Source: Candidatus Poribacteria bacterium (lineage in GTDB: Bacteria > Poribacteria > WGA-4E > WGA-3G). From it: a stretch of 32,731 nt of DNA. Of the stretch, positions 1 through 8,042 are shown piece after piece. Position 1 is the first letter of the stretch, and the number at the start of each line of letters is the position of its first letter. The notes below the pieces were generated by a model. It did no database searches. It saw nothing but the letters and a program-made list of their open reading frames with translations, and was not told the origin of the DNA. The position numbers and the translations under genes were made by a program. The stretch lies in NCBI GenBank assembly GCA_022819945.1, contig JAJEGI010000168.1:1-32731 (forward strand), given 5' to 3'.

Positions 1-895
1 GAAAGAGAATGCAGGTGTTCACAAAATTCTCGTTGAGCATTTCGATGACTTCCGAATTCGAGAGCGGACCCGCTCTCAAGTTTTTACCGTTCGCTCAGCA
101 GGATTCATCTTCTAAAGGTCCCCAACTAATCACTGCGTGTACCGGACGCTGTGTCGCCTCCGCTTTTTCAACTGCATCCTCAAGTGTCAACCAATCGATT
201 TCAGCGAACTTGTAAAACTTCAATTCTAAGGCCTTGCGCGCCTCTTCGGGTGTAATGGCACTCTCCCAGGCAAGGTCGTCCCATATTTTTGTTGCGGTGG
301 TATGGAGTTTCATGCATGGCACGAAGACCATATCAGCATACCCAAAGTCGTTGATGTCCACATTACTATTGCGCGGCGGTAGTGCGAGCGAGAGGTCGCA
401 AATAACGCCTGTCTTCAAATCAATGAGTAATCGCCCTGTAAATTGCGATGGGATAAATCTAGCTCTTTCCACAGGATCCTCATCCTTGCGGCGTTCCGAT
501 TCCGGTATCGGACGCGTCGCTAAAGTAAACTCCGCATGAATTCGGAGCGTGATGTCAGCATAATCTGCTGAAAGCGCGCGTAAGCAGGCAAAGGCGCCTT
601 TCTGGCCGTGACGCAACTCGCCTGTAGCACCCGGATGGAACTGCGAAAGAAATGGAATCACGCCATCCAGATCCAGTTCCCAAACATCTCCAACGGCTAC
701 AGCTGAAGACGGAAGAAAGGCGTTGAAAGCATCGCCCTTATATTCCCTAACAGGTTCGTTTGGTGAAAGATCAAAGAGTTCCGTATTTTCTGGTGAGTTT
801 TTGTGTAGATTGTAAGTCGAGTCGGCAATCGGGTCCCAATGTGCATGTACTTCTAAGGATGCTGAATTATTCAGGACGTTATTCAGATCTATCAC
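1..895 (-). CDS. Selenoprotein N (SELENON)-like protein, partial, in-frame TGA read as selenocysteine
   Basis: The frame runs 266 codons to a TGA at 95-97 and stays open for another 31 codons to the window edge, so the gene is cut at its 3' end. The residues before the TGA (HAVISWGPLEDESC) and after it (ANGKNLRAGPLSNSEVIEML) match from memory the vertebrate SELENON active site, WGALDDQSC-U-GSGRTLRE, and continue into a matching NENFVNT stretch. Upstream, GRLLID..TG and the TPEEARKALELKFYKF segment also resemble SELENON. The TGA therefore very probably encodes selenocysteine in a Cys-Sec redox pair. I chose the GTG at 893-895 because a perfect GGAGG (903-907) sits 7 nt upstream, with a TATAAT-like -10 at 921-926. 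A GTG at 941-943 is possible but lacks a ribosome binding site. In vertebrates SELENON is an ER redox protein linked to calcium handling; the bacterial role is unknown. I see no signal peptide with this start. Confidence 0.85.
58..79 (-). promoter_or_regulatory. Predicted bacterial SECIS hairpin downstream of the Sec TGA
   Basis: Starting 16 nt after the TGA, the minus strand forms a 9-bp stem (TTGAGAGCG pairing with CGCTCTCGA, one U-G wobble) closed by a GGUC tetraloop. The first loop G is 25 nt downstream of the TGA. Bacterial SECIS elements place a conserved loop G, often followed by GU, roughly 16-37 nt after the UGA; the E. coli fdhF element, as I recall it, also presents GGUC in its apical loop. 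The hairpin lies inside the coding frame, as expected for bacteria. The selB/selA/selC/selD machinery is not in this window. Confidence 0.75.
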
Positions 896-920
896 TGGTT
901 TTCCTCCGTTGTGTAATTCA

Positions 921-926
921 ATTATA
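921..926 (-). promoter_or_regulatory. Putative -10 box (TATAAT) for the SelN-like gene
   Basis: On the minus strand a perfect TATAAT lies 14 bases ahead of the GGAGG ribosome binding site of the SelN-like gene, which would give a short leader. No convincing -35 is visible at the usual spacing, so this is only a partial promoter match. Confidence 0.35.
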
Positions 927-989
927 AGCATTTTTGGATGCACTTTTTGCCGTTTTCAAACAACGGACGACTTAAATTGCGAAACTGGC

Positions 990-1892
990 TTATGGCAGCG
1001 GTTCACCTTCGTTGGCAGTCCGTTCTGCATACAGTTCCTGTAGCCGAGTCGTTACGGGACCGATGCCTTCGTCTCCGATTTTTCTGCCGTCAACCTCAAG
1101 GACCGGACTCAGTTCACCGACGGTGCCGGTTGTGAAGACTTCATCCGCGGTGTAGACTTCCGTCAATGAAACATTTCGTTCCGTCAGTGGGATTCCTGCC
1201 TCGCGAGCGATACTGATGACCATACCGCGCGTAATTCCGGGTAAGCAGCTATCGGCATGCGGTGTCAGAATATGTCCACGTTTTATAATAAACATATTCG
1301 TCGCGTTTGTCTCTGAGACGTACCCGTGGATATCGAGCATAATCGCATCGTCCACGCCAGCAACATTTGCCTCAATTTTGGCGAGGATGTTGTTAATCAG
1401 GTTGTTGTGATGGATCTTAGAGTCAACACACTGCGGTGGGTTGCGTCGGATGGCTGAGGTGATTAAACGGACCCCGCCCTTTGAATAGATAGGCGGTTTC
1501 CACTCTGCGATCACAATTAAGGTGGTGCCGTACTGATTGACGCGGGCATCCATGCTGGATGTGACCTTTTTCCCGCGGCTGAGTGTTAGGCGGATATGAA
1601 CGCCGTCGCGCATGCCGTTGGCTTCAAGCGTCTCAAAGATTGCCTTTTTGACTTCCTCACGCGTTGGGATGTTTGCGAATGCCATAGCGTGTGCGGAATC
1701 CATGAGTCGGTCGAGATGTGCGTCCAGCGCAAAGATTTTTCCGTTGTAGACGCGTAAGCCCTCCCATACCCCGTCGCCTCCTTGGACGAGGCTATCGAAT
1801 ACAGAGATTTTAGCATCTTCACGGGGTAGGAGTTCACCGTTGACGTGGATAAAAATATTTTCGTTTCTTGAATCAGGTAGTTGTGGTTTCAT
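990..1892 (-). CDS. ilvE: Class IV PLP aminotransferase, branched-chain amino acid aminotransferase-like
   Basis: This 300-residue protein has the fold-type IV aminotransferase pattern: a substrate-side GVWEGLRVYNG near residues 41-51, the PLP lysine expected at K159 in DSKIHHNNL, the cofactor-contacting E194 in VSETNATN, and the phosphate-binding FTTGTVGELSPV near 253-264. The length is normal for IlvE (about 300). The likely reaction is reversible transamination of branched-chain amino acids with 2-oxoglutarate in the cytoplasm. D-amino acid transaminase and aminodeoxychorismate lyase share the fold and cannot be fully excluded. The ATG at 1890-1892 is preceded by a GGAG ribosome binding site 5 nt away. 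It points the same way as the SelN-like gene, about 95 bp upstream of it, but that gene has its own -10-like box. Confidence 0.8.
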   Translation of the reverse strand: MKPQLPDSRNENIFIHVNGELLPREDAKISVFDSLVQGGDGVWEGLRVYNGKIFALDAHLDRLMDSAHAMAFANIPTREEVKKAIFETLEANGMRDGVHIRLTLSRGKKVTSSMDARVNQYGTTLIVIAEWKPPIYSKGGVRLITSAIRRNPPQCVDSKIHHNNLINNILAKIEANVAGVDDAIMLDIHGYVSETNATNMFIIKRGHILTPHADSCLPGITRGMVISIAREAGIPLTERNVSLTEVYTADEVFTTGTVGELSPVLEVDGRKIGDEGIGPVTTRLQELYAERTANEGEPLP

Positions 1893-1922
1893 ATTTTCTC
1901 CATTTTAATAGTTACCAGTTGT

Positions 1923-2010
1923 CAGTTCGCTTCGCTTTCAGTTATCAGAGGAATAGTTTCCAGTGAGACAGTAACCAGTAACCAGTTAAGAGATCTCTTT
2001 GACTGTCAAC
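1923..2010 (+). repeat. Dispersed intergenic repeat (TAACCAGT/CAGTTATCAG type), copy A
   Basis: The stretch between the aminotransferase and hisF is made of short self-similar words (CAGTTATCAG, GTAACCAGTAACCAG, GTCAACTGTTAACTGACA). The segment from about 1937 to 1988 (ATCAGAGGAATAGTTTCCAG then TGAGACAGTAACCAGTAACC) matches the reverse complement of 4560-4630 almost base for base. It has no coding potential. Such repeats are typical of intergenic padding in repeat-rich genomes and could form hairpins in the murJ-hisF transcript. Confidence 0.7.
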
Positions 2011-2028
2011 TGTTAACTGACAACTATT

Positions 2029-2808
2029 TTACCATGTATCACGGACGCTTACGCCTTCATCTGTGAGATAGGTTTTGATGTTCTCAATTGTGAATTCGCC
2101 GTAGTGTGTGATAGATGCGACAATCGCGGCATCAGCGTTGCTTTCGACAAAGACATCGCGTAGGTGTTGTGGGTTACCCGCACCACCAGAGGCGATGACT
2201 GGTACTGGGACCAGATCGGCGATGGCACCTGTTAATTCGAGTTCATATCCGGCTTTCGTGCCGTCTGCATCGATGCTATTGACGACGATTTCGCCTGCAC
2301 CCAAGTCAACACCGCGCGCCGACCACTCCAAGGCATCCCAACCGACCGGTGTTCTGCCGCCGTCTATATAAATTTCATAACCGCTCGGAATTTGTTCACT
2401 TTTCGAGACTCGCTTTACTTGCATGCTCAGCACAACACACTGACTGCCGAAGGCTCGCGCCCCCTCGGCGATGAGTTCAGGGTTCCGCACGGCACCGGAG
2501 TCTATGCTCACCTTTTCTGCGCCTGCAAGTAGGACGCGGCGCATGTCCTCAAGCGTCCGCAACCCGCCACCCACAGAAAAAGGGATAAAGATTTCGGCGG
2601 CGACAGCGGAAACGACATCAATCATAATATCGCGGCGTTCATTGCTCGCCGTGATGTCGTAAAAGACGAGTTCATCGGCACCGCCTTCATAATAAAAGCG
2701 CGCCATCTCAACCGGGTCACCGACATCGACATTGCCTTTAAAAGCGATGCCTTTCGTGACCTTTCCGGCGCGCACATCTAAACATGGAATTATCCGCTTT
2801 GTTAACAA
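2029..2808 (-). CDS. hisF: Imidazole glycerol phosphate synthase cyclase subunit HisF
   Basis: HisF is the cyclase of IGP synthase in histidine biosynthesis, converting PRFAR plus ammonia (from HisH) into IGP and AICAR. The 259-residue (beta/alpha)8 barrel is full length. It shows the N-terminal KRIIPCLDV with catalytic Asp (D11 in T. maritima numbering), the phosphate-binding PFSVGGGLRT, NSIDADGTKAGYE and the C-terminal VIASGGAG. The second catalytic Asp position (D130, usually in VVAIDAKR) reads VVLSMQVKR, so Gln replaces it; this may be a subfamily trait. The start is TTG at 2806-2808 behind GGAGG (2814-2818, 5 nt spacing). It lies 23 bp downstream of murJ on the same strand, probably one transcript. 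No hisH is seen nearby. Confidence 0.93.
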   Translation of the reverse strand: MLTKRIIPCLDVRAGKVTKGIAFKGNVDVGDPVEMARFYYEGGADELVFYDITASNERRDIMIDVVSAVAAEIFIPFSVGGGLRTLEDMRRVLLAGAEKVSIDSGAVRNPELIAEGARAFGSQCVVLSMQVKRVSKSEQIPSGYEIYIDGGRTPVGWDALEWSARGVDLGAGEIVVNSIDADGTKAGYELELTGAIADLVPVPVIASGGAGNPQHLRDVFVESNADAAIVASITHYGEFTIENIKTYLTDEGVSVRDTW

Positions 2809-2831
2809 AGTATCCTCCTATGAGAAGTTCA

Positions 2832-4475
2832 TTAATTTCCGAGCCGTTGTCTGAATATATTCAAAATGTCGTCAAATTCCGAGACCTTCAAAAGTTTATA
2901 CATCGCCGCGAGTATGAGCAGCCCTAACCCTATCGGTGCAAACACGCCGACGGTGCGAGGAATGATGCCTACCGTTCCGAGCCAGTCGTTTTCGATGACC
3001 CCGTTTGTTAACCAACAGATAAACCCCATGACTGCTGACGCGATCAAGATTTTAAGTGTCAGTGGAACGACCGATCTTAACCCCAATCCTCCGACTTTGC
3101 GTCGGAGTAGGAGCAGTAAAACGCCACAATTCAACGTCACGGTTAAAACGGTCGAGAATACCACGGCACGCGGGTCCAAGAAGAATCCACGATAGATAAA
3201 TAGATAGTTAAGACAGATATTGAGTGTGACGGCGCAGATGCTAACAATTACAGGGGCGCGAATGTCTTTGTAGGCGTAAAACCCGTCTGTAACAATTTTC
3301 AACGTTGAGAACCCACATAACCCGAACGCATAGACGAATAGGAGTCCGGCTGTTCCGATAGTGTCCTCCTCAACAGTTACACCCCATTCATAAAGCAAAC
3401 GACAGATCGGTGCTGATAGGACCATGAGTCCAATACCCGCGGGAATCGTTAAGGCGAGCATTAAGCGGAGTGCGTAAGAGAGCGCGTTGCGAAAATTCTC
3501 GGTCTCTCCTGCTGTTGCGAGCCTCGCGAGTTGCGGTAGTGCAACCGTTGAAATCGCGACACCGAAGATCCCGATCGGGAGATGCATGACGCGGTATGCC
3601 CTGCTAATCCATGTCAACCACCCGGCATCTGTCGTAATAAAAAAGGTGTTTGTCAGTAGATTCACCTGCACCGCTGCGACCCCTAACACGGCGGGTCCAA
3701 TGAGATGAAGGACTTGCAGCACTCTCGGGTCCCGCAGGCTGAGCATTGGACGGTACCGAAAGCCGACGCGGGACATAGACGGCACTTGAATCAGAAATTG
3801 GAGGATACCGCCAATAATTACACCGATGGCCATCCCTGTTATCGGGTGCATCTCTACGAGTGGACACAAATAGTAGCCGCCGATCCCGATCGCAAGAGAA
3901 CTCACATTAAAGAAGGCGGATGCACACGCGGGGATACCGAATTTACCTTTGCTGTTCAATAACCCCATGGCAGTTGCGGCAAATGATACAAACAGTAGAT
4001 ACGGAAACATCAACTGCGTGAGGTAAACTGCGAGTTCAATTTTGCTATCAAATCCGAAATGTTCAACAGTGTCTAAATTTTGGTCAAAATCCGGTCGTGC
4101 CAACACATCGACGATAGCTGGTGCGAAACCGAAACCGAGTATTATGATACCGATTAAGACAAGGCAGGTGAGATTAAAGATGCGGTTCGTTAGATTCCAC
4201 GCCGCTTCTTCGCCGTCTTCGGCTTCTGTCGCGAGGAATGTCGTAATAAACGCCTTGCTCAAGATGCCTTCACCGAACATATCGCGTAGAAAGTTGGGTA
4301 TACGGAAAGCGAGATAAAAAGCGTCGGCACTGCTTTTTGAAGGAAAGTAGTAACCGATCGCCGTTTCACGTGCAAGCCCCAATATCCGCGATCCCATCAC
4401 GGCGATACTGACAACGCCTGCGGCACGGGTGACGTTTTGATTCTGTTGCTCTGTGGATTGCGCTTCGTTTTCCAT
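2832..4475 (-). CDS. murJ: Lipid II flippase MurJ (MviN family)
   Basis: The protein has 547 residues, close to the usual 500-550 for MurJ, and is a polytopic inner-membrane MOP-superfamily protein with about 14 hydrophobic segments. The conserved N-terminal family pattern is clear: SRILGLARETAIGYYFPSKS, then DAFYLAFRIPNFLRDMFGEG and SKAFITTF. MurJ flips lipid II to the periplasmic face for peptidoglycan synthesis. A second family signature, RLLYEWG, lies in the second half. The ATG at 4473-4475 has no clear Shine-Dalgarno sequence, and the leader lies in the dispersed repeat. It is co-directional with hisF and probably the first gene of the pair. Confidence 0.93.
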   Translation of the reverse strand: MENEAQSTEQQNQNVTRAAGVVSIAVMGSRILGLARETAIGYYFPSKSSADAFYLAFRIPNFLRDMFGEGILSKAFITTFLATEAEDGEEAAWNLTNRIFNLTCLVLIGIIILGFGFAPAIVDVLARPDFDQNLDTVEHFGFDSKIELAVYLTQLMFPYLLFVSFAATAMGLLNSKGKFGIPACASAFFNVSSLAIGIGGYYLCPLVEMHPITGMAIGVIIGGILQFLIQVPSMSRVGFRYRPMLSLRDPRVLQVLHLIGPAVLGVAAVQVNLLTNTFFITTDAGWLTWISRAYRVMHLPIGIFGVAISTVALPQLARLATAGETENFRNALSYALRLMLALTIPAGIGLMVLSAPICRLLYEWGVTVEEDTIGTAGLLFVYAFGLCGFSTLKIVTDGFYAYKDIRAPVIVSICAVTLNICLNYLFIYRGFFLDPRAVVFSTVLTVTLNCGVLLLLLRRKVGGLGLRSVVPLTLKILIASAVMGFICWLTNGVIENDWLGTVGIIPRTVGVFAPIGLGLLILAAMYKLLKVSEFDDILNIFRQRLGN

Positions 4476-4559
4476 TTTTATTGGTAGTTGTCAGTACGGT
4501 TTTTCTGCGAAAAACCTTTCAGTTAACAGTTGCCAGTCAAACTCTCACTGTGAGGCACT

Positions 4560-4632
4560 CTTAACTGGAAACTGGTTACTGGTTACTGGTTACTGGTTAC
4601 TGTCTCACTGATAACTATTCCCTCTGATGACT
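4560..4632 (-). repeat. Dispersed intergenic repeat, copy B, inverted relative to 1923-2010
   Basis: GGTTACTGGTTACTGGTTAC followed by TGTCTCACTGATAACTATTC is the reverse complement of the word order at about 1937-1988, with extra tandem copies of the 7-base word GGTTACT. Together the two copies bracket the murJ-hisF pair in inverted orientation. The preceding 4476-4559 holds related words (CAGTTAACAGTTGCCAGT) and no gene. Confidence 0.7.
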
Positions 4633-4644
4633 CTTAAACTTGAT

Positions 4645-4673
4645 TTGACATTCCACGTAAATTCTTGTAAACT
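4645..4673 (+). promoter_or_regulatory. Sigma-70-type promoter for the DUF2203 gene
   Basis: A perfect TTGACA (4645-4650) is separated by exactly 17 bases from TAAACT (4668-4673). The predicted transcript would start near 4680, about 25 bases before the ATG at 4704, leaving room for the AAAGGAG ribosome binding site at 4689-4695. It is among the clearest promoters in the window. Confidence 0.7.
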
Positions 4674-4703
4674 TAGAGAACTATAGAAGAAAGGAGACTA
4701 AAG

Positions 4704-5084
4704 ATGCAAGAAAAACGATATTTTACGCTTGAAGAAGCCAATGCCTGTATCCCAGATTTAGTTGATGATATTTCGCTGTTAAGAGCCATAAGAAACCTAC
4801 TTGCAGGACTCCATGCAGAAATTACGCCGCTTTTGGAGGTGGTCTCTTCTAACGGTGGCAGTAAGCATACCGCTGCGCTCCTCAGAGCAACAACCCGCTT
4901 TCAAGAAGTTCTGGATCGGATTGCCGATCGCGGCTGTCATCTGAAAGGACTTGATCCGGGGTTAGTCGATTTCCCGCACCTCCGCGACGGCAGAGAGGTT
5001 TATCTCTGTTGGCGGATGGGTGAAAATCAGATCCGCTATTGGCACGAAATTGAGGACGGGTTTGACGGCCGCCAGCGGTTGTAA
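4704..5084 (+). CDS. DUF2203 family protein
   Basis: The 126-residue protein fits DUF2203: an N-terminal YFTLEEANACIPDL motif, a helical middle, then GCHLKGLDPGLVDFPHLRDG and a C-terminal VYLCWRMGENQIRYWHEIEDGFDGRQ. The GLVDFP/REVYLCW/YWHE blocks are the family hallmark. The function is unknown; the proteins are small, soluble and cytoplasmic. The ATG is preceded by AAAGGAG at 8 nt. The gene stands alone on the + strand, convergent with thiD with only 9 bp between the stop codons, so any transcription terminator must lie inside the opposing gene. Confidence 0.85.
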   Translation: MQEKRYFTLEEANACIPDLVDDISLLRAIRNLLAGLHAEITPLLEVVSSNGGSKHTAALLRATTRFQEVLDRIADRGCHLKGLDPGLVDFPHLRDGREVYLCWRMGENQIRYWHEIEDGFDGRQRL

Positions 5085-5093
5085 TCCGTGCGC

Positions 5094-5876
5094 CTACATT
5101 CTGAAAAAATGGTTCGTTGGGCCGTGCCCGTGTCCGATGTCTAATGCGTGCTGGATAGCACCCGTAATATATGTTTTCGCTGTCCTGACAGCATCCATTA
5201 AATCTTTACCGTGTGCGAGCTGCGTTGCGATCGCTGCGGAGTAGGTACAGCCTGTGCCGTGTGTGTTTTCTGTCTCAACGCGTTCCGCGTGAAAAAAAGA
5301 CCACGTATCGTTGCAATACAGCACATCGGTTGCGTCGTCTCCAATGAGATGCCCACCTTTGACGAGAACAGCGTGGCAACCGAATGCAGCAATCGTTTGT
5401 GCGGCATTTTTTGCGTCCTCTATGTTTCGGATGTCCTGTTGCGCGAGCAACTCCGCCTCGTAGACGTTGGGTGTAATCACTGTCGCGAGTGGAATCAAGA
5501 CTGTTTTGAGGCTATCAATCGCCTCTTCTTTCAGCAGCGGGAATTTGCTTTTGGAGATCATCACGGGATCGATGACGATGGTAGGTGGTGTATATTCCTT
5601 CAACTTCCCCGCGACTGCTTCGACAATCGTTGACGAGGAGAGCATGCCTGTTTTGACGCTGGCTACATCGAAATCCGTGAAAACCGCGTCTAACTGCGCC
5701 TCAATCAGCGAAATCGGTAAATCAAACGCGTCGGTCACTGCTACTGTATTCTGTGCTGTAACGGAGGTAATCGCGGACATCGCGAAACCGCCATTCGCGG
5801 AAATCGCCTTGATATCCGCCTGTATGCCTGCCCCTCCACCTGAATCTGAACCTGCAATTGTTAGAATCTGTTTCAT
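5094..5876 (-). CDS. thiD: Hydroxymethylpyrimidine/phosphomethylpyrimidine kinase ThiD
   Basis: ThiD phosphorylates HMP and then HMP-P to HMP-PP for thiamine synthesis, in the cytoplasm. The 260-residue ribokinase-like protein shows QILTIAGSDSGGGAGIQADI at the N terminus, the M-SAITSVTAQNT substrate loop, VIDPVMISKSKFPLL in the centre, and the C-terminal anion-hole motif THGTGCTYSAAIA. These are textbook ThiD features. I chose the ATG at 5874-5876 because the family starts at MKQILTIAG. The frame stays open upstream to a TTG at 5970-5972, adding 32 residues without homology. The start has no strong ribosome binding site. Downstream of rsmB and the TenI-like gene on the same strand, it may belong to a thiamine-linked transcript. 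Confidence 0.93.
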   Translation of the reverse strand: MKQILTIAGSDSGGGAGIQADIKAISANGGFAMSAITSVTAQNTVAVTDAFDLPISLIEAQLDAVFTDFDVASVKTGMLSSSTIVEAVAGKLKEYTPPTIVIDPVMISKSKFPLLKEEAIDSLKTVLIPLATVITPNVYEAELLAQQDIRNIEDAKNAAQTIAAFGCHAVLVKGGHLIGDDATDVLYCNDTWSFFHAERVETENTHGTGCTYSAAIATQLAHGKDLMDAVRTAKTYITGAIQHALDIGHGHGPTNHFFRM

Positions 5877-6035
5877 GTTTTTAAATATTAAATCTGGGCA
5901 CCGTTCCACTACGTTTTGCGGCGTACTCGCCCATAAGCGATCTGCTTCACGGTGGTTTTCGGTTAATTCCAACTTTCTCTGAACTATGAAAGGTTTTTAG
6001 CGATTTAACACCTGCAAAATAACCGGTGCAGCAGC

Positions 6036-6662
6036 TTAGAAGCAATCGTTAAAAAAATCAAGATAGCGTCTCGCCTGTTTTCCTACATCTGTGGGAGACA
6101 TAACACCTGACATTACAGCCACCCCGAAAGCACCAGCAGCCAAGCATTCATCAACCCGATCCGGTGTAATCCCACCTAACGCGAAGACAGGCAGGTTAAC
6201 ACTGTCTGTCACCTCCGCAAGCCTTGCTACACCGACAGCCGGTCCGTATCCGGGTTTACTTGCTGTCGGATAGATCGGACTATAGGTTACGAAATCTGCC
6301 CCTTCTGCTTCCCGTTTTTGTGCTGCATCGAGACTGTGCACCGAACATCCGACATAGAGGTTGTCCTTCGTTTGTGCTTTTACCGTCTCTACAGATTCCA
6401 TATTTGCTGGTAGATGAACCCCTGACGCATCTACCTCAAGGGCAATGTGTGTATTTGTATTAATGAAAAGTTTTGCTTCGTAATTTCGACACAATTTGGC
6501 GATGGGCCGTGCCAACTGAATCAACTCGGTATTGCCTAAATCTTTCTCACGCAGTTGGATAGCAGTGGCGCCTGTATCCAACAACTCAGAAACGACATCA
6601 ACTAATGGGGTAGGTGCGCATCGGTGTCTATCCGTAATGATGTACAACCTAAAGTCGATCAT
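6036..6662 (-). CDS. ThiE/TenI-family protein, more TenI (thiazole tautomerase)-like
   Basis: The 208-residue TIM barrel belongs to the thiamine-phosphate synthase/TenI family: LYIITDRH at the start, AIQLREKDL, SGVHLP, VGCSVHSLDAAQ, TYSPIYPTASKPG, and the phosphate-binding FALGGITPDRV with VAVMSGV at the end. True ThiE enzymes bind magnesium through Asp residues in a NDR..D motif and a GQxDLP motif. Here these positions read INTNTH and LPANMES, so both metal ligands appear lost, as in B. subtilis TenI, which also has SVHSLEEA. I therefore infer a thiazole tautomerase-like role rather than thiamine-phosphate synthase, although automated annotation would probably say ThiE. The ATG follows the rsmB stop with zero spacing (TAGATG), so translation is coupled. 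Confidence 0.8.
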   Translation of the reverse strand: MIDFRLYIITDRHRCAPTPLVDVVSELLDTGATAIQLREKDLGNTELIQLARPIAKLCRNYEAKLFINTNTHIALEVDASGVHLPANMESVETVKAQTKDNLYVGCSVHSLDAAQKREAEGADFVTYSPIYPTASKPGYGPAVGVARLAEVTDSVNLPVFALGGITPDRVDECLAAGAFGVAVMSGVMSPTDVGKQARRYLDFFNDCF

Positions 6663-8042
6663 CTATTTTGCTGCCCCTCGGCGGAGGCGTGCGGCGAACG
6701 CGCCATCAACACTGTGTTCATGTGGGAATGTTTGGACGAAGCCTTTTGGTGTTATCACACTTGGTGGAACATCGGGCAGAAAATCTTTAGCATTTTCTAT
6801 CATCCACACTGGGAAATCTGTCAAAAATCGTTGGACGACCTCCTCGTTTTCGATCGGTTCAATGCTACAAGTACTATACACGAGAACCCCGCCCGGTTTG
6901 ATGTATTGTGCGGCGTTCTTGAGTAGGTTATATTGGACTTTACTGAGGGCATGAACCTGTTTGGGCGTTTTGTTCCACCGGATGTCAGGATGTCGTCGAA
7001 GTGTTCCGAACCCTGAACAGGGCGCGTCGATAAGCACAGCATCTGCGGTTTTAATGAATCCGAGATCGGCTTTTGTTCCGTCCATGACCTGAGTTTCAAC
7101 GTTACATGCGCCGACACGTCGGCAGTTTTTTTCTAACAATCCGATCTTTTCGGCTGAGATATCCACGGCGACAATCTTTCCGGCATTGCCCATGAGATGT
7201 GCGAGGTGCGTCGTCTTACCGCCGGGAGCAGCACACAAGTCTATTATATATTCCGCGTTTTCTGGTGAAAGCAAGCGCGCCACTAACATTGCGCTCTCAT
7301 CTTGGACGTAGATGTCTTCTCTATTAAGAACATCCTTTAATGTCCCTTCACCCGTATCAAAAGCAGTCATCGCACGGTTTTCAAGGACTACCCCATCGGG
7401 TGCTATTTTAGAGAGAGTCGCGGTAATACCACTCGTTTCTAACGATTGGCAAACTGCTTCACGTTTTGTCAGGAGGGTATTCACCCGGAGTGCGAGCGGT
7501 GCGATCTGGTTACTGGCGCGACAGAACGCCAGCGTCCACGAAACGCCATGCGTCTCAAGCCATCGCTTTACCAACCATGTCGGGTAGGACAAGGAAAACG
7601 CAATGTGTTCGGTGGGGTTCGTATCAAGCGGTGGATACGTGAGTGTCGCGCCTTCGCGTTGTACGGAGCGGAGAATAGCATTGATAAACCCTGCGGTTTT
7701 CCGTTTCTTGTTTTGTCGTAGATCGGAAATCGCGAGTTGGACGGTTTCAAAGATAGCGGCATGTGCAGGTACGCCGTCAAGATGTAGCAGCTGAAACGCG
7801 CCGAGTCGTAGGATATTACGATGGCGCGCGTCTAACTGAAATCGTGGATTAATAAACTGATCCAGCACCCAATCTAACTGTCCCTGCCAGCGGATAACGC
7901 CGTAGACGAGTCCATTGATAAAACGGCGTTGGCGTCCGTTAATTGCATACTGTTCGTATGCGCTGTCAACAACAGACGCTATAGATGCACTGCTGTGCGA
8001 GAGGGTTAGCAAACACTCTAAGGCGACTTTGCGGGCGTTCAT
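6663..8042 (-). CDS. rsmB: 16S rRNA (cytosine-C5) methyltransferase RsmB
   Basis: RsmB (Sun/Fmu) methylates C967 of 16S rRNA with S-adenosylmethionine. The 459-residue protein has an N-terminal NusB-like helical domain (about 1-140: NARKVALECLL, ALEIL-type helices, RQRRFINGLVYG, ILRLGAFQLL) and a C-terminal Rossmann methyltransferase. Visible motifs are IIDLCAAPGGKTTHLA (266-281), VLIDAPCSGFGTLRRHPDIRW (about 336-356, with Cys342) and VYSTCSIEPIENE (388-400, with the second Cys392). The two cysteines are the RNA m5C methyltransferase hallmark. Length matches the family (about 430-450). The ATG lacks an obvious ribosome binding site. It is directly coupled to the downstream TenI-like gene. Confidence 0.92.
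   Translation of the reverse strand: MNARKVALECLLTLSHSSASIASVVDSAYEQYAINGRQRRFINGLVYGVIRWQGQLDWVLDQFINPRFQLDARHRNILRLGAFQLLHLDGVPAHAAIFETVQLAISDLRQNKKRKTAGFINAILRSVQREGATLTYPPLDTNPTEHIAFSLSYPTWLVKRWLETHGVSWTLAFCRASNQIAPLALRVNTLLTKREAVCQSLETSGITATLSKIAPDGVVLENRAMTAFDTGEGTLKDVLNREDIYVQDESAMLVARLLSPENAEYIIDLCAAPGGKTTHLAHLMGNAGKIVAVDISAEKIGLLEKNCRRVGACNVETQVMDGTKADLGFIKTADAVLIDAPCSGFGTLRRHPDIRWNKTPKQVHALSKVQYNLLKNAAQYIKPGGVLVYSTCSIEPIENEEVVQRFLTDFPVWMIENAKDFLPDVPPSVITPKGFVQTFPHEHSVDGAFAARLRRGAAK

Noticed and set aside
95..943. Complete 282-residue protein ending at the TGA
   Set aside because: The frame continues with SelN-matching residues past the TGA and a SECIS-like hairpin is present, and the GTG at 943 has no ribosome binding site while GGAGG precedes the GTG at 895.
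5877..5972. N-terminal 32-residue extension of ThiD from a TTG
   Set aside because: It has no match to the family, which starts at MKQILTIAG, and the composition resembles leader DNA.
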